A stretch of 64,000 bases of DNA from Dipodascopsis uninucleata var. uninucleata (GCA_030568195.1 JAJLTO010000003.1:1448501-1512500), one strand, 5' to 3'. Positions 11,175 to 23,388 are shown, counted from the stretch's first letter. Numbers and translations: made by a program. Notes: generated by a model from the sequence alone, not told the origin.

Positions 11175-12943
11175 TTACGCTGCAGCTACAACCTCGATTT
11201 GAAGTTCCCTGTCCTTGTTTGCATTAAGCTCATCGCTGATTTCTTGCACCAAATTCACACCAATTCCCCCCGAGCCTCCAGATTTAGCAGCAAATGGCCA
11301 TTGAGAATAATCACCTAATAGTTCATCGACACGACTGAACGCGCGATCACGAGCATCATGACTTAAACTAGTAAGTGCATTTTCTAGCACGTTCGCAGCA
11401 TATGCAGCGCATACCATGACAACAGTTCGTAAATAACGGAAGGGTAAGTCATCTGGAACAAATGCTGAAGATGGAAGGACGACAGTTCGTGAAGTAAGTA
11501 TACTGATAGTACGTCGACGAATTTCATCCTTAGCACCTGTATCGGAGACAGGATGTGTAGCCATGTCGAAAAGCAGGAAATTTCGCTTTTCGGTGCGCAA
11601 AATACCTTTGTCGACTAGACCCTTAGCTAAGCGCTCGCGGACTTGCTTTAATTGATAACCTATTTTCATGAGATTCCAAGTTTCACCGGACATCAGATCT
11701 ATCCACATGGCTACACTCATCTTTTCACTTGTCTTCATTAATTTTAATGCTTCGTCCAAGAGAACCTCTCCAGTTTGTCGATCATCAATAACTTCGATCA
11801 ATCGATCACAAAGAGGTAAACGACGACGAGCAGGATCTCGCTGCATACTAATTCTTCCGCGCAACGCTAATTCCAACACAATGCATCCACGAAGAGCGTA
11901 TGAAATATTGTCGTTCCAAAATGACAAGTAGCCCTAAAATAAGTTAGTTATATCATCTTTCGCATAAAATAAGTACCACGCCAGCTTTATGAACATAAGT
12001 AGAAGCAAAGTAGAGATGATGGAAGTAATAGGACGTTTAATGACTATTGCTGACATTCTGGTTAGTCATGCTATGTCTTTGATGTTGTGTGTATGCAACT
12101 GCATAAAACAAGCGATACTACTTCTTACAATTGTGCAACTATTTTGTGTTAGAGAAGCTCAGAAGCAATTCTAAAATGAAAACACAATGCCCACCATCAT
12201 TGGAATTGTGCATCCACTGGCTATTGCCAATGATAGTGGATTAAAATATAGAATTCATTGCTTTCAATTATTGCCATTATCTGATCTCAATTCTAAAAAT
12301 CGTGAGTACTTTTTGTAAGGATATTATTGATACTACTCTCATGACCCTATGATACTGTAGGGATAGTAATGATCGTGAATCCTTTAAAAATAAATAATGA
12401 AGTAAGCCAATAAAAGGCAAAAACAAAGCTCTCATGAGCAGTACCTTATTGAAGCTCTTAAATTTCAATAATAAAAGCATCTAGCAGACATCCAAAGCTT
12501 CCAGCATGAAAATAATATCAAATGTCTCCTCCCTACAGTAGTTTCCATCATCATGCTTTGTCATTGCTTCTATTGAGACTCATAAATCCTTTTCGGAGTA
12601 GAATAACGCTTGGTATCGCGAGCGGCTGTACTAATGTAACGAGAATTCATCCACTTACCTGCTTATCCTTCAACCCCATAAGTAAAACCTCTTCCATCAG
12701 AGTCAGCCGGGGCTGTTTTGCTCTCTCGTCACCCTCCTGCATGTCTCGGGGGTCAAACGCAATTCTATGTCCATTTTCTCCAGAAATTGACGACTCTGAA
12801 TAGAAACCTCCGCCAGATGTGGGATCTGGTGATGCTGGTCCAGGCGAGACGCTTGCATTGCTACTAGCTGTCGATATATTTGTAGATGAGCCATTCGTAC
12901 TGGTCACGCGGCGACGTTGCAGACCTGACGACATTGCTTCCAA
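11175..12943 (-). CDS. VPS74: Golgi PI4P-binding protein, GOLPH3/Vps74
   Basis: Golgi peripheral protein that binds phosphatidylinositol 4-phosphate and the tails of glycosyltransferases, packing them into COPI vesicles. Exons are complement(12659..12943) and complement(11175..11933); 347 aa, close to the 345 aa of yeast. The junction LKDKQ|GYLSFWNDNISYALRG exactly restores the family's most conserved segment. The N-terminal 75 residues are Ser/Thr/Pro-rich and disordered, followed by PRLTLMEEVLLMGLKDKQ. The sequence LRGCIVLELALRGRI and the C-terminal LTSLSHDARDRAF are also diagnostic. The intron is 725 nt (GTAAGT donor, TTTTAG acceptor), by far the longest in the window; no other gene is evident inside it. 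Confidence 0.93.
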
Positions 12944-14096
12944 TATTCGTCTTTGAAATACTGATAGATGCAGTTGATAGCCTGTAGATGACTTTTATCG
13001 TGTTTTCTCTGACACTTAACGAGTCTTCAATAATGTTCCTTGCTCTTTCCACCGAGAAAAAAAAAAGTTAGAGGAACCTTGGGTTAAAGGAAGATGCAAA
13101 TGTAAATAATTTATCTCTTCTTTATTCTTCTCCCTTGCTAACCTATTCCGCTCTTATGTTTGATGCTAGCTAAGCCGTCTTGCGTGTACACGAAAGACTT
13201 ATTTTTGCTAGCTATTACGTCTTCTTTGCTTTAAGAATAATGTGGGCTCGTCCTTTTCTCGTTTCTTCCCATACAAAGTAAATTGTACAAACGCCAGGTC
13301 TAGGGCGAACTCCTGGCGGTGCTCTCTATGCTGCCCCTGTATATATCCTAACATAGATAAACTTTCCCCAAATGGAGATTGCTTCTATTTCTAGTAATTT
13401 AGGGGCCCGATAGTAGAATAGGGCAGTGTTTACTTGACGCGACCCAAGTTTACGATGCCCTTAATGGTTTGACAGCAACACAAGCAAAGAGCCTCTGAAG
13501 ACTAGATAAATCGTAATGACCGTTCTTAAAATATAACGCATATACGTGTCTTCGAGACTGACGGAAAGAAATGGTATCGGATGCTCCTCATACAAAACAA
13601 CGTGCATACATGTCCTATCAAGTCTAGCTACTCAAATGCAGTAGACTACTACGCCATATACAAAAGAAAATAATAGAAATGCAGCACATATTTAGTAGAG
13701 GCTGCTATAAATTAGAAAGAATATCTTAATGAAAATACTATCAAAAAGCTAGTACCTCTTTCTACTTGTAAGATCTTTTCGATTTAAATATACCTTATAT
13801 CAAGTCAAAAAAATAATGCGAAAAGTTGGCGACGAAAACCGATACGACGAAGAAAAAAATTTAAATAGATGCGTAGTCTAACTTGAAATATTTATATTCA
13901 AACTACAATAATAATACTGAAATCACGATTAAAAGAATATATCGACTATAATAAAGAAGAATCACTTCCGCTACTGTCGCTAAAATTAATTGAATAGCAC
14001 TAGCCTCAACAATTTGTAGTAATAGTAGTAGTAGTATTGTTTGTGGTTATTATAACAAAAGGATACTTTAAATATCATGCAATCGGACCATGCTAC
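12944..14096. other. Intergenic region, VPS74 promoter and KGD2 3' end
   Basis: 1.15 kb with no gene seen. One GC-rich foldback lies at 13292-13318 (CGCCAGG, 13-nt loop, CCTGGCG). The rest is AT-rich. Confidence 0.4.
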
Positions 14097-15791
14097 TTAA
14101 AGAAGCATTCTTCGAGGATCCTCGATGAACTCCTTGATATGCTTGAGGAAAGTAACAGCCTCTCGTCCATCAAGAAGTCTGTGATCGTAGGTAAGTGCAA
14201 GGTACATCATTGGTCGAATCTCAACCTTACCATTGACGGCAACAGGACGGTCCTTGGTACCGTGAAGGCCAAGCACAGCAGTCTGGGGAAGGTTGATGAT
14301 AGGAGTACCCATCAAAGAACCGAAAACGCCACCATTGGAAATAGTGATAGTGCCACCAGCCATATCCTCAATGGTGAGCTTGCCATCGCGAGCCTTCTTG
14401 CCAAGATCAGAGATAGACTTCTCGATTTCTAGAAGAGACATAGTCTCAGCATTTCTGACAACTGGAGTGACGAGTCCCTTAGGAGTAGCAACAGCAACAC
14501 TGATGTCGACGTAGTCACGGTAAACTATGGTGTCTCCACCGTTAGGTCCCTCAATGGCACCGTTGGCAGCTGGGATCTCTTTGGCCGCCAAGCAGACAGC
14601 CTTAGAGAAAGCAGACATGAAACCAAGTTTAATACCAGTTTTCTTTAAAATATCATCCTTATAGAGTTTACGGAACTCGATCAAATTAGACATATCGACC
14701 TCATTGAAAGTAGTCAAGGAAGCTGCAGTATTCTGAGACTCCTTCAAACGCTCAGCAATACGAAGACGCATACGGTTCATCTTAACGCGGCGCTCCTCAC
14801 GTGTACCAAAAGCACTTGGAGCTGCTGGAGTAGTTGGTTCACTAGCCTTTGGAGCTTCAGTCTTCGGAGCAGCGGGTGGTGGTGGTGGTGGTGGTGGTGT
14901 AGACTTTGGAGCCTCTGGAGTTGGAGCGGCAGCCTTTGGGGCTTCCGGCTCTGGAGCTTTTGGAGTATCTGCAGCAGCCTCCTCCTTTGGTGGGCTTGGA
15001 GCAGCACCTCCTGAAGCGGAGGTATCAATCTTAAAGAGCTCCTGGCCAACAGTGACAGTAGATTCCTCCTCGGCCAAAACTTCGGTGATGACACCGGCTT
15101 CCGGCGCGTTGACTGCAACATCGATTTTGTCGGTCTCAATAGAAGCGACCTCCTCATCACGTTCAACATAGTCACCGACATCTAAAAAACATTCGAAAGT
15201 CAATTCTGTCCTTCTTGGTACGTCATAATTTTTTTTAGTCAAGTACTACTGGGGCAAATAGCTTGAACTATGAGCACAAGCATATTGCTCACCACTACGT
15301 CCAAATACAAGCGCCAATTAAACAATGAAGATTTAGCTTACTCTTAACCCACTGCTTCAGGGTTCCCTCTGTAATAGATTCGGCCATCTGGGGAACAGGT
15401 ACAGTCTGAATGGCTTTATTCACACAACGAAAAAAGAAAGAAAACAAGAAGATTCTTACGTTAGTAATATGATCACAGTTTCCATAATCCTTGCCATCCA
15501 ATTCAACAACCGCTTCATCCACTCTACCTGTAATCTTGTCCTAATATATATCCGTCATTACCCACTTCATCTTATTGTTCACTCACCATATGTTCTCAAT
15601 GCAAAAGGAGCACCATTAACCTTAGCTCCAGAGACTTTGGAGAGAATGGCTGGTCGGCCTGAGGCGATGGCAGAGCCGATAAGTGTGGTAGGTGTTCGCT
15701 TGCTGACCATTCCTGAAAGCGATCTTCTGGATGTCGAAGATGCGGATTGGCGTGCCGTTCTGGCAGCGACGAGTGACATAGATCTGATCAT
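14097..15791 (-). CDS. KGD2: 2-oxoglutarate dehydrogenase E2, dihydrolipoyl succinyltransferase
   Basis: Mitochondrial TCA-cycle enzyme that transfers the succinyl group from a lipoyl arm to CoA. Three exons: complement(15587..15791), complement(15342..15413) and complement(14097..15181), with introns of 173 and 160 nt; 453 aa against 463 in yeast. The first intron has a perfect TACTAAC branch point. Residues 1-68 are a Ser/Arg-rich mitochondrial presequence. The lipoyl domain (about 70-145) has the modified lysine K111 in ETDKID. A Pro/Ala linker follows, with a run of eight prolines. The catalytic domain occupies about 220-453, with [11 protein letters not shown] giving His426 and Asp430. 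The small middle exon encodes [17 protein letters not shown], which joins as [11 protein letters not shown]. It shares the upstream region with NDUFB9, another mitochondrial gene. Confidence 0.95.
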
Positions 15792-16616
15792 TTTTATTAT
15801 TCAAGCACCAGATGCCGTTCGTTCTAATTAATGATATGTATTTTTTTCGCAGTTAAGCAGTATTTTTTCTAGAGTATCCCAGAAATTAAATACAAAAGTC
15901 GAGGAGAACAAAGAGAAATTATCCAGACCTCTTCTCAAAAAATATCAGGTTGAGAGCTGGCGATGAACCTCTTAAAACTCGACTTTTAAGTAATCGGCTC
16001 TACTCCGGACTTGCTAGCGTACCCAGCTGGCAGTCAGATATCCGAGCTTTAAATGTGGTACATTCTCGCGAATATGGCTTACTGAACTCACATTTATACA
16101 TTTAATGCTGTCGATTAAACAACGATGATTGGCTGAATGATTATGTGCGGCTCAATGTGTCTGAAGGAGATCTGCCGTATAGTTTTGAGGTTATATGGTT
16201 TAAATGTAGTGTGCACTTATTTTTACGGCATAAGGTTCTATCAGAAATATCAGCTTTAGAAGGACAGCGACAAAAACCCATTACTTTTTGACGAACGAGA
16301 GGGAGAAGAGATCCGCTTATTCGTCGTGTGTATCATTGAGCAACAGTTCAGGATCGTGAAGTACATTTAACTGCCCGAGGTATGTACATTGATATATATG
16401 GATGGATTCTCATGTAACATTTGCGTTTGTAATTGGTATATCATCGAGAGTTGATGTAATTGGAACTGGACGGAGGAAAATTTTGGAAGCTAATCTCAGC
16501 TAAGGTCAGAACGTACTTTTAACTTCACATAGCTAACGAAAGGAAATTGGTATACACTTTTTGTTTGCCTAGAATACATTGCAAACACTTGATTGATACA
16601 TTTGGTAGTGGTAGTA
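15792..16616. other. Divergent promoter region, KGD2 and NDUFB9
   Basis: 825 bp between two divergently transcribed genes for mitochondrial respiration. I see no coding signal or recognisable operator. Shared regulation is possible but only inferred from the layout. Confidence 0.4.
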
Positions 16617-17144
16617 ATGGCTGGAACTACTATCTTTACACCAGAGCACGTTGCAACTGTTTCATCGCTCTATAGACGAGCTCTGCGTCTGTCACTTAAT
16701 TGGGCTGTCCGTCGAGACATCTGGCGTCCACAGGCTCTCGCAATTCGAGCGCGTTTTGAATCGAATAAGAATGTTACCGAACCCCGAAAGATCCAGGTAT
16801 GATTTGCGTTTGGGAGCTGTGTATGCCGAGATCTCAAGTTATAGAAGCTAATTCGAGATAATTGCGATCCAGGACCTGATTGCTAGTGCTGAGAAGGAAC
16901 TTGCAGTGAACAGACACCCAGATCCATATATCCCACCACAGCGCCCTGGTGGTAAGTTCTCGTCTACTTGAAGACAAATACATATATTGTAATTTTGGAT
17001 TCTAATAGGATATTTTCCAGGTACTAAATATGAACGAAATGTTCCGCCGTCACTTCAAAAGCGTAAGTGTACTTGATTCAAGCTGAAATGATTCATGCAT
17101 ATGTACTGACCTTATACTATGTAGCTGTTGATGGTGACTATTAG
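16617..17144 (+). CDS. NDUFB9: Complex I accessory subunit NDUFB9 (B22), LYR protein
   Basis: Accessory subunit of mitochondrial NADH:ubiquinone oxidoreductase. Four exons, 16617..16796, 16873..16951, 17021..17062 and 17125..17144, with introns of 76, 69 and 62 nt; 106 aa. The LYR motif is at residues 18-20 within SLYRRALRLSLNW. The family signature continues with IRARFESNKNV, then the spliced segment HPDPYIPPQRPGGTKYERN. The last exon is only 20 nt and encodes VDGDY and the stop. All splices have GT/AG ends and keep frame. An uninterrupted reading stops inside intron 1, so the gene is easily missed. Together with the gene at 4.1 kb it indicates a complete complex I. Confidence 0.9.
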
Positions 17145-17436
17145 ATTCGTCTATAGATTACAATTAGTTTAAATATATAAATTTATCATGTTATATTTTC
17201 AGCCCTTTTGTGTAGAATTGTGGGTAGTTTCGTGTAATTAGCGTATTCGTCGCTTTCACGATTAGTATCTTTTTTGTATAGTGTAGAATAGCTAGGTTTC
17301 TTTTTTTAGAAATCTCTCTCCCATCTAAAAGACAGGACGAAACGTCCAGATTCGAACTACACTTTAGAATTTTTTAAGACAATAATCGTGCCAGATTGTA
17401 TTAAAAGCTGAAAGTGATAGTCTATATGCTATTGTA

Positions 17437-18818
17437 ATGGCGAGCCAGAGATCACAATCTCGAGAAGCGAGTCTTGGAAAGAAAGATTCGCGGGCCGATC
17501 GTGAAAATTCCATGACTCGAGATTCTACAGAACATAGGCATTATCGTCATAGCAAGAGACAACATGGACGCAATGCGGACCGAGAAAGTACACAACACAG
17601 CAGTAGCAAACATCTCAGTCATAAGACAAAGCGATATACGAAAACTGGATCAACTGAGCATTCACATGCTAGTGGAGATGAAGATGGCCATGTAGTATCA
17701 AAGCCTTTGATAATGCCACAAGACTCTATTCAACTGTTAAGTTTACTATCGACCTGCGTGAGATTGTAAGTATATAAAGAAAAATCATATATCATATATC
17801 TTTAATAAATTGTGCTGTTTTAATCTAACTGTCTAGATAGACCGGTCGAATCATTATGGTAAGTATCCACGATCCTGTATCTAGTATTACGAAGCGCTAA
17901 TCCACATATCAAATTCACCAGTAATGCATTACTTTATGTACACAGATATAATAAATTTATAGAAGAGCAAACAACGAAGAATGAGCCTAATGGACTCATA
18001 GACGACTATGTAAGATTGCGAACATATATTAACTTGAAATGATTTATCCGACAAAAAGATTGATGCCTGACTATTTTCTTACTTAGAGTCTAGTTGTATG
18101 CGCTCTTTCAATAGCCTCTAAGACAACAGAAGCATCCAGAAGACTTAGAGAACTACTTGTACCAGCATATCATTTAGTACATGGAGAATCAGCATCTAGG
18201 CTTAAGTTCCCGACTGATAGGTATGATTCGATCCGTGCAGGTGTCGTGTTTTTCGAAACTATTTTATTTCGTATCTTGGACTATGATGTGTCTTGTTATA
18301 CTCCGTTTTCTTTAACTTCAGATGGTATGTTGCTTGACATAGTTCTGAGGAATGCTGTTATTTCTGATGTTTATGGGACTGCAGATTTGACAAGCATGGT
18401 TATGATACGTTCTAAAGACAAGCTTGCATTGCAAGATCGAAAAGCTGCTATAGCTAAGCGATGCGGTATAGTCCAAGCTATCGATACATTAATTGGTGTC
18501 AGATCTATTGACTGGACTGTAAAATGCTATCAGAAGCTAGAAATAGCACTAAATTTTTCAGGAAACGTGATTGCTGTCGCTAGCGTGTTTATGGCAGCTA
18601 TCGACTGTGGATACAAGATTATAGTTGATAGTACTGAGTTTATACAAAGAGTTGCTTCATCTAATGAAAACATTTTAAACGGAATTGACGTACGTTCGTT
18701 TGTGGAATCTACAAATGGTGAGTTATTTGATTATCCTGTAGCGACAAAAGGCAAAGAATTTCGAACTAACATCAAGCCAAAGTTGCAATTGAAAAACTCA
18801 AGCGGTACCACAACTTGA
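17437..18818 (+). CDS. Cyclin-family protein, subfamily unassigned
   Basis: Four exons, 17437..17765, 17841..17858, 17922..18009 and 18087..18818; introns of 75, 63 and 77 nt; 388 aa. The N-terminal about 95 residues are rich in Arg, Ser, His and Lys. A cyclin box follows: CNALLYVHRYNKFIEEQ, then SLVVCALSIASKTTEASRRLREL, matching the A-x-L-xx-ASK-xx-E core of transcriptional cyclins. A second helical repeat includes WTVKCYQKLEIALNFSGNVIAVASVFMA. The pattern suggests a CDK-activating subunit of the Ctk2/cyclin K-L-T class acting on RNA polymerase II; I cannot choose among them. Exon 2 is only 18 nt; it is required because other joins run into stops, and it yields LPVESLCNALLYVHRY, which fits a cyclin helix. 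Confidence 0.75.
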
Positions 18819-19097
18819 AATAATATGTACGGTGTACATTGTCGTATATAGCCTACTCTATATCGAGAGCGCCAAAGAAAGATTGAAGTGTATAATATTT
18901 TAGTCATGATGAACCTAGCAAAGAACGAAAAAATGATATAAAAATAAAAATTTCCAACATTCTCATTTCATCAAACACCAGTCTAAATCAAGACAAAGAA
19001 ATTATATATATCAACCATCAGTATTAAGGTATATTAAAAAAACGAAAGATGTATATGCTCATGTAACAAAACTTCATATAAGATAACAACTAGGTAA

Positions 19098-19940
19098 TCA
19101 ATAATAAACTCGTAAGATTGCGAAAGAAATGTTTATGATTAAGCCAGCTATAATCGCCATCTGTTGTCGTTTTGAAAAAATACTACCCTCGCGTAAAAAG
19201 AACAGCGACACGAATCCAAGGAAAAATCCGACAACAGCACCCAAAAATAGATCCTCATATAGTCCCACTGGACTACCATCCGGTAATGTATCTGTAGCAG
19301 ATGCGCCTTCATCCATCCAACGCTCCTCTAGTTGACGTGCAGCTATTGGATCTCCAGTTGCGGATCCTTCGTGTATTCTAGTAAATTGCTGCCGAATATT
19401 TGCTATATCACGTTCGCTAAATCCTGCCGCTCGCAAGCGATCGAAGCCGACTGGTTGCGGAAGTGTTGAAGGTATTGGCTGCCTCTAAAAACAAAGAAAA
19501 TTAACATCAGAGCGCAATAAACAGATCTTATATGATTCGCTGCTCACCCCATCATCATTTTCCTGATCTAGTTCTTCGTCTGTAAGGATATCTCCAACAG
19601 AGCAATGAAGCCATATAGTAAAAGGCACATTCTCCTCACCAGATGTATTACTATGCTCTGATACAGGCGAGATTGAAGTTGGAGGACTGGTAGAAGAACG
19701 CTGCTGTGATTCAGTAGACGGTTCACTTGTTGAAGGCGCGATAAGTTTCGCAAAATCCGTTGAATCAGACAAGACCCGTCCAGCGTAAATCAACCTCAGT
19801 CTTCGTTTGGCAGTGTCAGTCGCCCTTGATTTCCGAATTTGACGTTTTATCGCTGATATTGGCAACGCTGTGCCAGGTGCAGGTAGCGGCAACTTTAGAT
19901 CAGGAATTGATGCTTTAGAAAATCGAATTCCTAATACCAT
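19098..19940 (-). CDS. DSC3: DSC E3 ubiquitin ligase complex subunit 3
   Basis: Subunit of the Golgi/endosomal DSC ubiquitin ligase, which cleaves SREBP-type factors or degrades orphan membrane proteins. Exons are complement(19548..19940) and complement(19098..19484); intron 63 nt; 259 aa. The N-terminal half is a ubiquitin-like domain (about residues 1-60 and 100-120, with IRKSRATDTAKRRLRLIYAGRVL) broken by a Ser/Thr-rich insert. The C-terminal half is the DUF2407 region: GFDRLRAAGFSERDIANIR, then the ERWMDE motif, then two membrane spans (LFLGAVVGFFLGFVSLFFL and a last hydrophobic span ending near the C-terminus). The splice joins DDG to RQPIPSTLPQPVGFDRL in frame. Confidence 0.88.
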
Positions 19941-21449
19941 AATTATACAATGAATGATGATACTTTTTAGATAGAGCCGTTTCCCCCGAAGAATCGCGGA
20001 GAGTTCTGAGCCTAAACTGGCGAGGTCCTAGAAGATAAGGGAATTAGATGACGAGATCAACAAATCATGAACTGCAATAGTATATAGAAATAATCGACCG
20101 AACTCCCAGCAACAAGAGCAAGAAATGGTCCGGTACCATAGCCTACTAAGACATGATCCTTCGGTTCTGAGAGTTACATAAACAGTATTTTACTTGATAG
20201 ATCTATGCTCTGTCTGTGACTATTTTTTGATGTCATGTCTCGTATAAATCATACTGATTTCGCACAAGCTGTAGAGCAAGCCAAAGAATCCCAATTTGAT
20301 TCACTTGAAATGCATAGCAGTTCTCTTTGATATCCGCAATGACTGACGTTATTCTGCTGACTGACTCGAGGACGTACAATTAAATATGAACACTACTTAC
20401 TAATCCTGTCTTGGCCAGCTATTTCAGAAACCTGGAATCTGCAATAGACGACAGAAACTATTCATAAATATGATAACGTCTTCTAACAAAAGACTTCTAT
20501 TGATGAACACTATTCGCGACTTCCCCTAAATTCACCATATACATCTAAACGTTTTCTACTGTTGCATAACTAGAGATTAAAGCTCCTTGCGACATCACCA
20601 CCTCTATTAAGCATTACTTACTACTGACGATATTTGATGTAGCTCGTGAGATCAAACAGGGTTGCGGCTATCATCATTATTAAGTTATTATATAATAACT
20701 TTGTCACGTGCCATTAATGTGGCTTAAATGTAAGGAGCCATACCCCAGAACTTTTATCGGTTACTTGTGGATGATCATGCTAGAATGTGTAGCAAATAGA
20801 GTTCATACTTATTTTCCTACTAAGAACGATTACCTGCCATTATAGGAAACGTATAAGAATATATTGCCATTTGCAGCGTCAGAGTGCAGTCCTGTTTTCC
20901 TGTTTTAATATTGATTTGGCGCACTAATGAAATTCTAAATGGCACACGTTATACAGAGGTCCCTTCCGCCGACTGGAAGTGTCTTTTGTTTAGGCAATGA
21001 GCCGACGACACGATCACAAGATTAATTACTATGAGTATTATAAGTAACTATATGGTGATTTTTTTGCTGTTCTCCACATAGCCGCAGCTAATTTGTTACG
21101 TGCCGAAATAGCAGATTTTATTATTTTATGAAGCTAGGTTTTTTCCAGTGATTTGTTATCGGCTAGATATAAAAATCATATATATTTGCAGATAATTCGT
21201 TTGTCACAGTTTCTACTGTCTGCTCGTGATATTATTTGTACATCCTTCGGTGCTGACTGTCTTGTACACATTTGCATCCTCTTTTCCAGTCTACATAAAA
21301 ATCGCAGTTTTTGCGGGACGTTCTGGCGACTCATTGACACGTTATAAAAGCTAAGGTTCTCCAGGGATCTTGAGCATACTCTGCCTAAGTAGCTAGTCAA
21401 AATTCTTGCTCAAGCAAGACAAGCGAGCAAAGAGGTGGCCGCCGCAAGC
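19941..21449. other. Long divergent intergenic region, DSC3 and PDK
   Basis: 1.5 kb with no coding signal. A perfect 20-bp palindrome lies at 20682-20701 (AAGTTATTAT and its complement), immediately followed by CACGTG at 20705-20710, the core of bHLH sites such as Cbf1/Pho4. A C/D-snoRNA-like ATGATGA at about 19949 lacks a terminal stem and was rejected. Confidence 0.4.
20705..20710. promoter_or_regulatory. CACGTG E-box in the DSC3/PDK intergenic region
   Basis: Palindromic CACGTG, three bases after a perfect 20-bp AT-rich palindrome. bHLH factors such as Cbf1 bind this core in fungi. It is about 740-765 bp from either start codon, so a regulatory role is only possible. Confidence 0.25.
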
Positions 21450-22915
21450 ATGTCGTGGCGGCTGACCGAGAGACTTGCGGAGAAGATAAATCACTATTCG
21501 TCTTTTCCGGCAACAGGAGTCAGTCTAAGGCAAATGGTAAGTGTTCAAATCATGCTGTCGTGCACATTTATTGCTATATATACTATCGTTTGCAAGAATT
21601 GACGTTACTGACAAATCTTTCGACGAACTAGGTACAATTTGGCCAAAGTCCATCTGCAGGTACGTGACGTGATGTGATATATTATTGTAATATCTGATTG
21701 TGCTATAAGCTCTAACTCAATGGTTCGTGAACAATAGGTACTTTGTTCAGAGGAGCACAGTTTATCAGCGAGGAGCTCCCTATAAGGCTCGCGCACCGTG
21801 TAAAGGAACTTAATCACCTTCCTGATGGATTGAGTGAAATGCCATCAATACAAAAAGTACGAAACTGGTATGCTCAGTCGTTTGAAGAACTTACAGATTT
21901 TCCGCAGCCCAGAATATCCTCAGAGCTGCGAAGGTTGTTTATAGAATCTCAAAAAGTTAGAAATGGTAATGGCGAAAGAATGACCTTGGCTGTGAACAGC
22001 CAGAATCCAGCACTTATTGGAGAAGATCCTAGTCGTATCGCGCCCAAGAACAAAGCGAACATTAGGCGCTACTTCGTTCACCTAGACGACAAGATAAATT
22101 GGCCACCAGAAATATTCGAGTATAACCGTGCCTTCACTAAATGTCTGTCTGTTATCAAGCGGAGACACGATCCTGTTGTCACTACGGTTGCTCAAGGTAT
22201 CAACGAGTACAAACAGTCTAAAAAATGTAATCAAATAGATAGTTCGATCCAGTCATTTCTAGATAGATTCTACATGTCACGTATTGGCATTCGCATGCTT
22301 CTTGGACAGCATATTGCTCTAAACGAAGGAACTCAACAAAACGACTATGTTGGCGTTATATGTACGAAGACAAATGTTCGGGAACTTGCTCAAGAAGCAA
22401 TAGAAAACGCAAGGTTTATATGTGAGGATTATTATGGTCTTTTCAGTGCACCAAAAGTTCAGTTAGTTTGCAAACCAGATCTCGATTTTATGTATGTTCC
22501 GGGTCATCTCAGTCACATGCTTTTTGAGACTCTGAAGAATTCCCTCAGGGCAGTTGTAGAAACACATGGCTTCGAGGCAGAAGAATTCCCTCCAGTTAAG
22601 CTTATTGTAGCCGAAGGAAAGGAAGATATCACCATCAAGATTTCGGATGAAGGTGGTGGCATACCGCGCAGTGCAATTCCCTTAGTGTGGACATATATGT
22701 ACACAACGGTGGAATCAACTCCGAGTCTCGATCCCGATTTCAGTAAAAGTGATTTTAAAGCGCCTATGGCAGGATTTGGATATGGACTACCTCTTTCGCG
22801 TCTCTATGCCCGCTATTTTGGAGGTGATTTGAGACTGATAAGTATGGAAGGCTACGGAACTGATGTATATCTTCACCTCAACCGTCTAAGTTCCTCTTCA
22901 GAGCCTTTACAATAA
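21450..22915 (+). CDS. Mitochondrial pyruvate dehydrogenase kinase (PDK family)
   Basis: Kinase that inactivates pyruvate dehydrogenase (or the branched-chain complex) by serine phosphorylation of E1-alpha; mitochondrial matrix. Exons 21450..21536, 21632..21659 and 21738..22915; introns 95 and 78 nt; 430 aa. The spliced N-terminus reads SLRQMVQFGQSPSAGTLFRGAQF then LPIRLAHRVKEL, the hallmark of the family. The GHKL ATP-binding fold has the N-box FETLKNSLRAV (Asn306), the G1 box DEGGGIP (Asp342) and the G2 box GFGYGLPLSRLYARYF. PLVWTYMYTTVE forms the lid. Exon 2 is only 28 nt. Fungi usually carry two such kinases (Pkp1 and Pkp2); I cannot say which this is, so no symbol is given. Confidence 0.92.
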
Positions 22916-23388
22916 ACATCACTTTCACCTGCTGCATGGGAAAGTATGTTAGTTTCCATAACATATGCATTATGTCTGATATGACACTGTTTTTGCGTAA
23001 CCTTTTTAACTTGTGGATCTGTCGTTTATTTGTATGGGATATTTTGTTATTATAGCTGGTCACTCCCGGAGTTTTTCCAATGTTGATACACTAACTCATA
23101 TTACTTATCAAAAGGCATTAAGATATATTTATCAAGAAATAGTGAAAATTTGGATATACAATCCTAATAAACTTGTTTATGTGACTATGGAAGTGGCATC
23201 CGCAATTTGAATTTCTTAGATAATTAATGCCTTCATAGAAACAAACTTAACTTCAAATTCAAGAATATTCGCCAGCCTTCCATCTCTTGTGCTATTATTC
23301 TAATGTTCTCATGGCTAATTATCTTAGAAAACTTAGAGCCATATTTTAGCCAATACTGATTGATTTACAAACACATACATATGATACA
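22916..23388. other. Convergent intergenic region, no gene seen
   Basis: 3' flanks of the kinase gene and of the small minus-strand gene. A 65-codon plus-strand ORF at 23013 has no recognisable features. Confidence 0.4.

Noticed and set aside
14777-15181. 134-codon Leu/His/Arg-rich ORF inside KGD2
   Set aside because: Alternate frame of the Pro/Ala-rich linker of KGD2.
17345-17360. tRNA T-loop-like TTCGAAT on the minus strand
   Set aside because: Flanking bases do not form the T stem and no A box or acceptor stem is present.
19949-20010. C/D-box snoRNA-like ATGATGA ... CTGA
   Set aside because: No terminal stem joins the boxes and the element overlaps the DSC3 start region.
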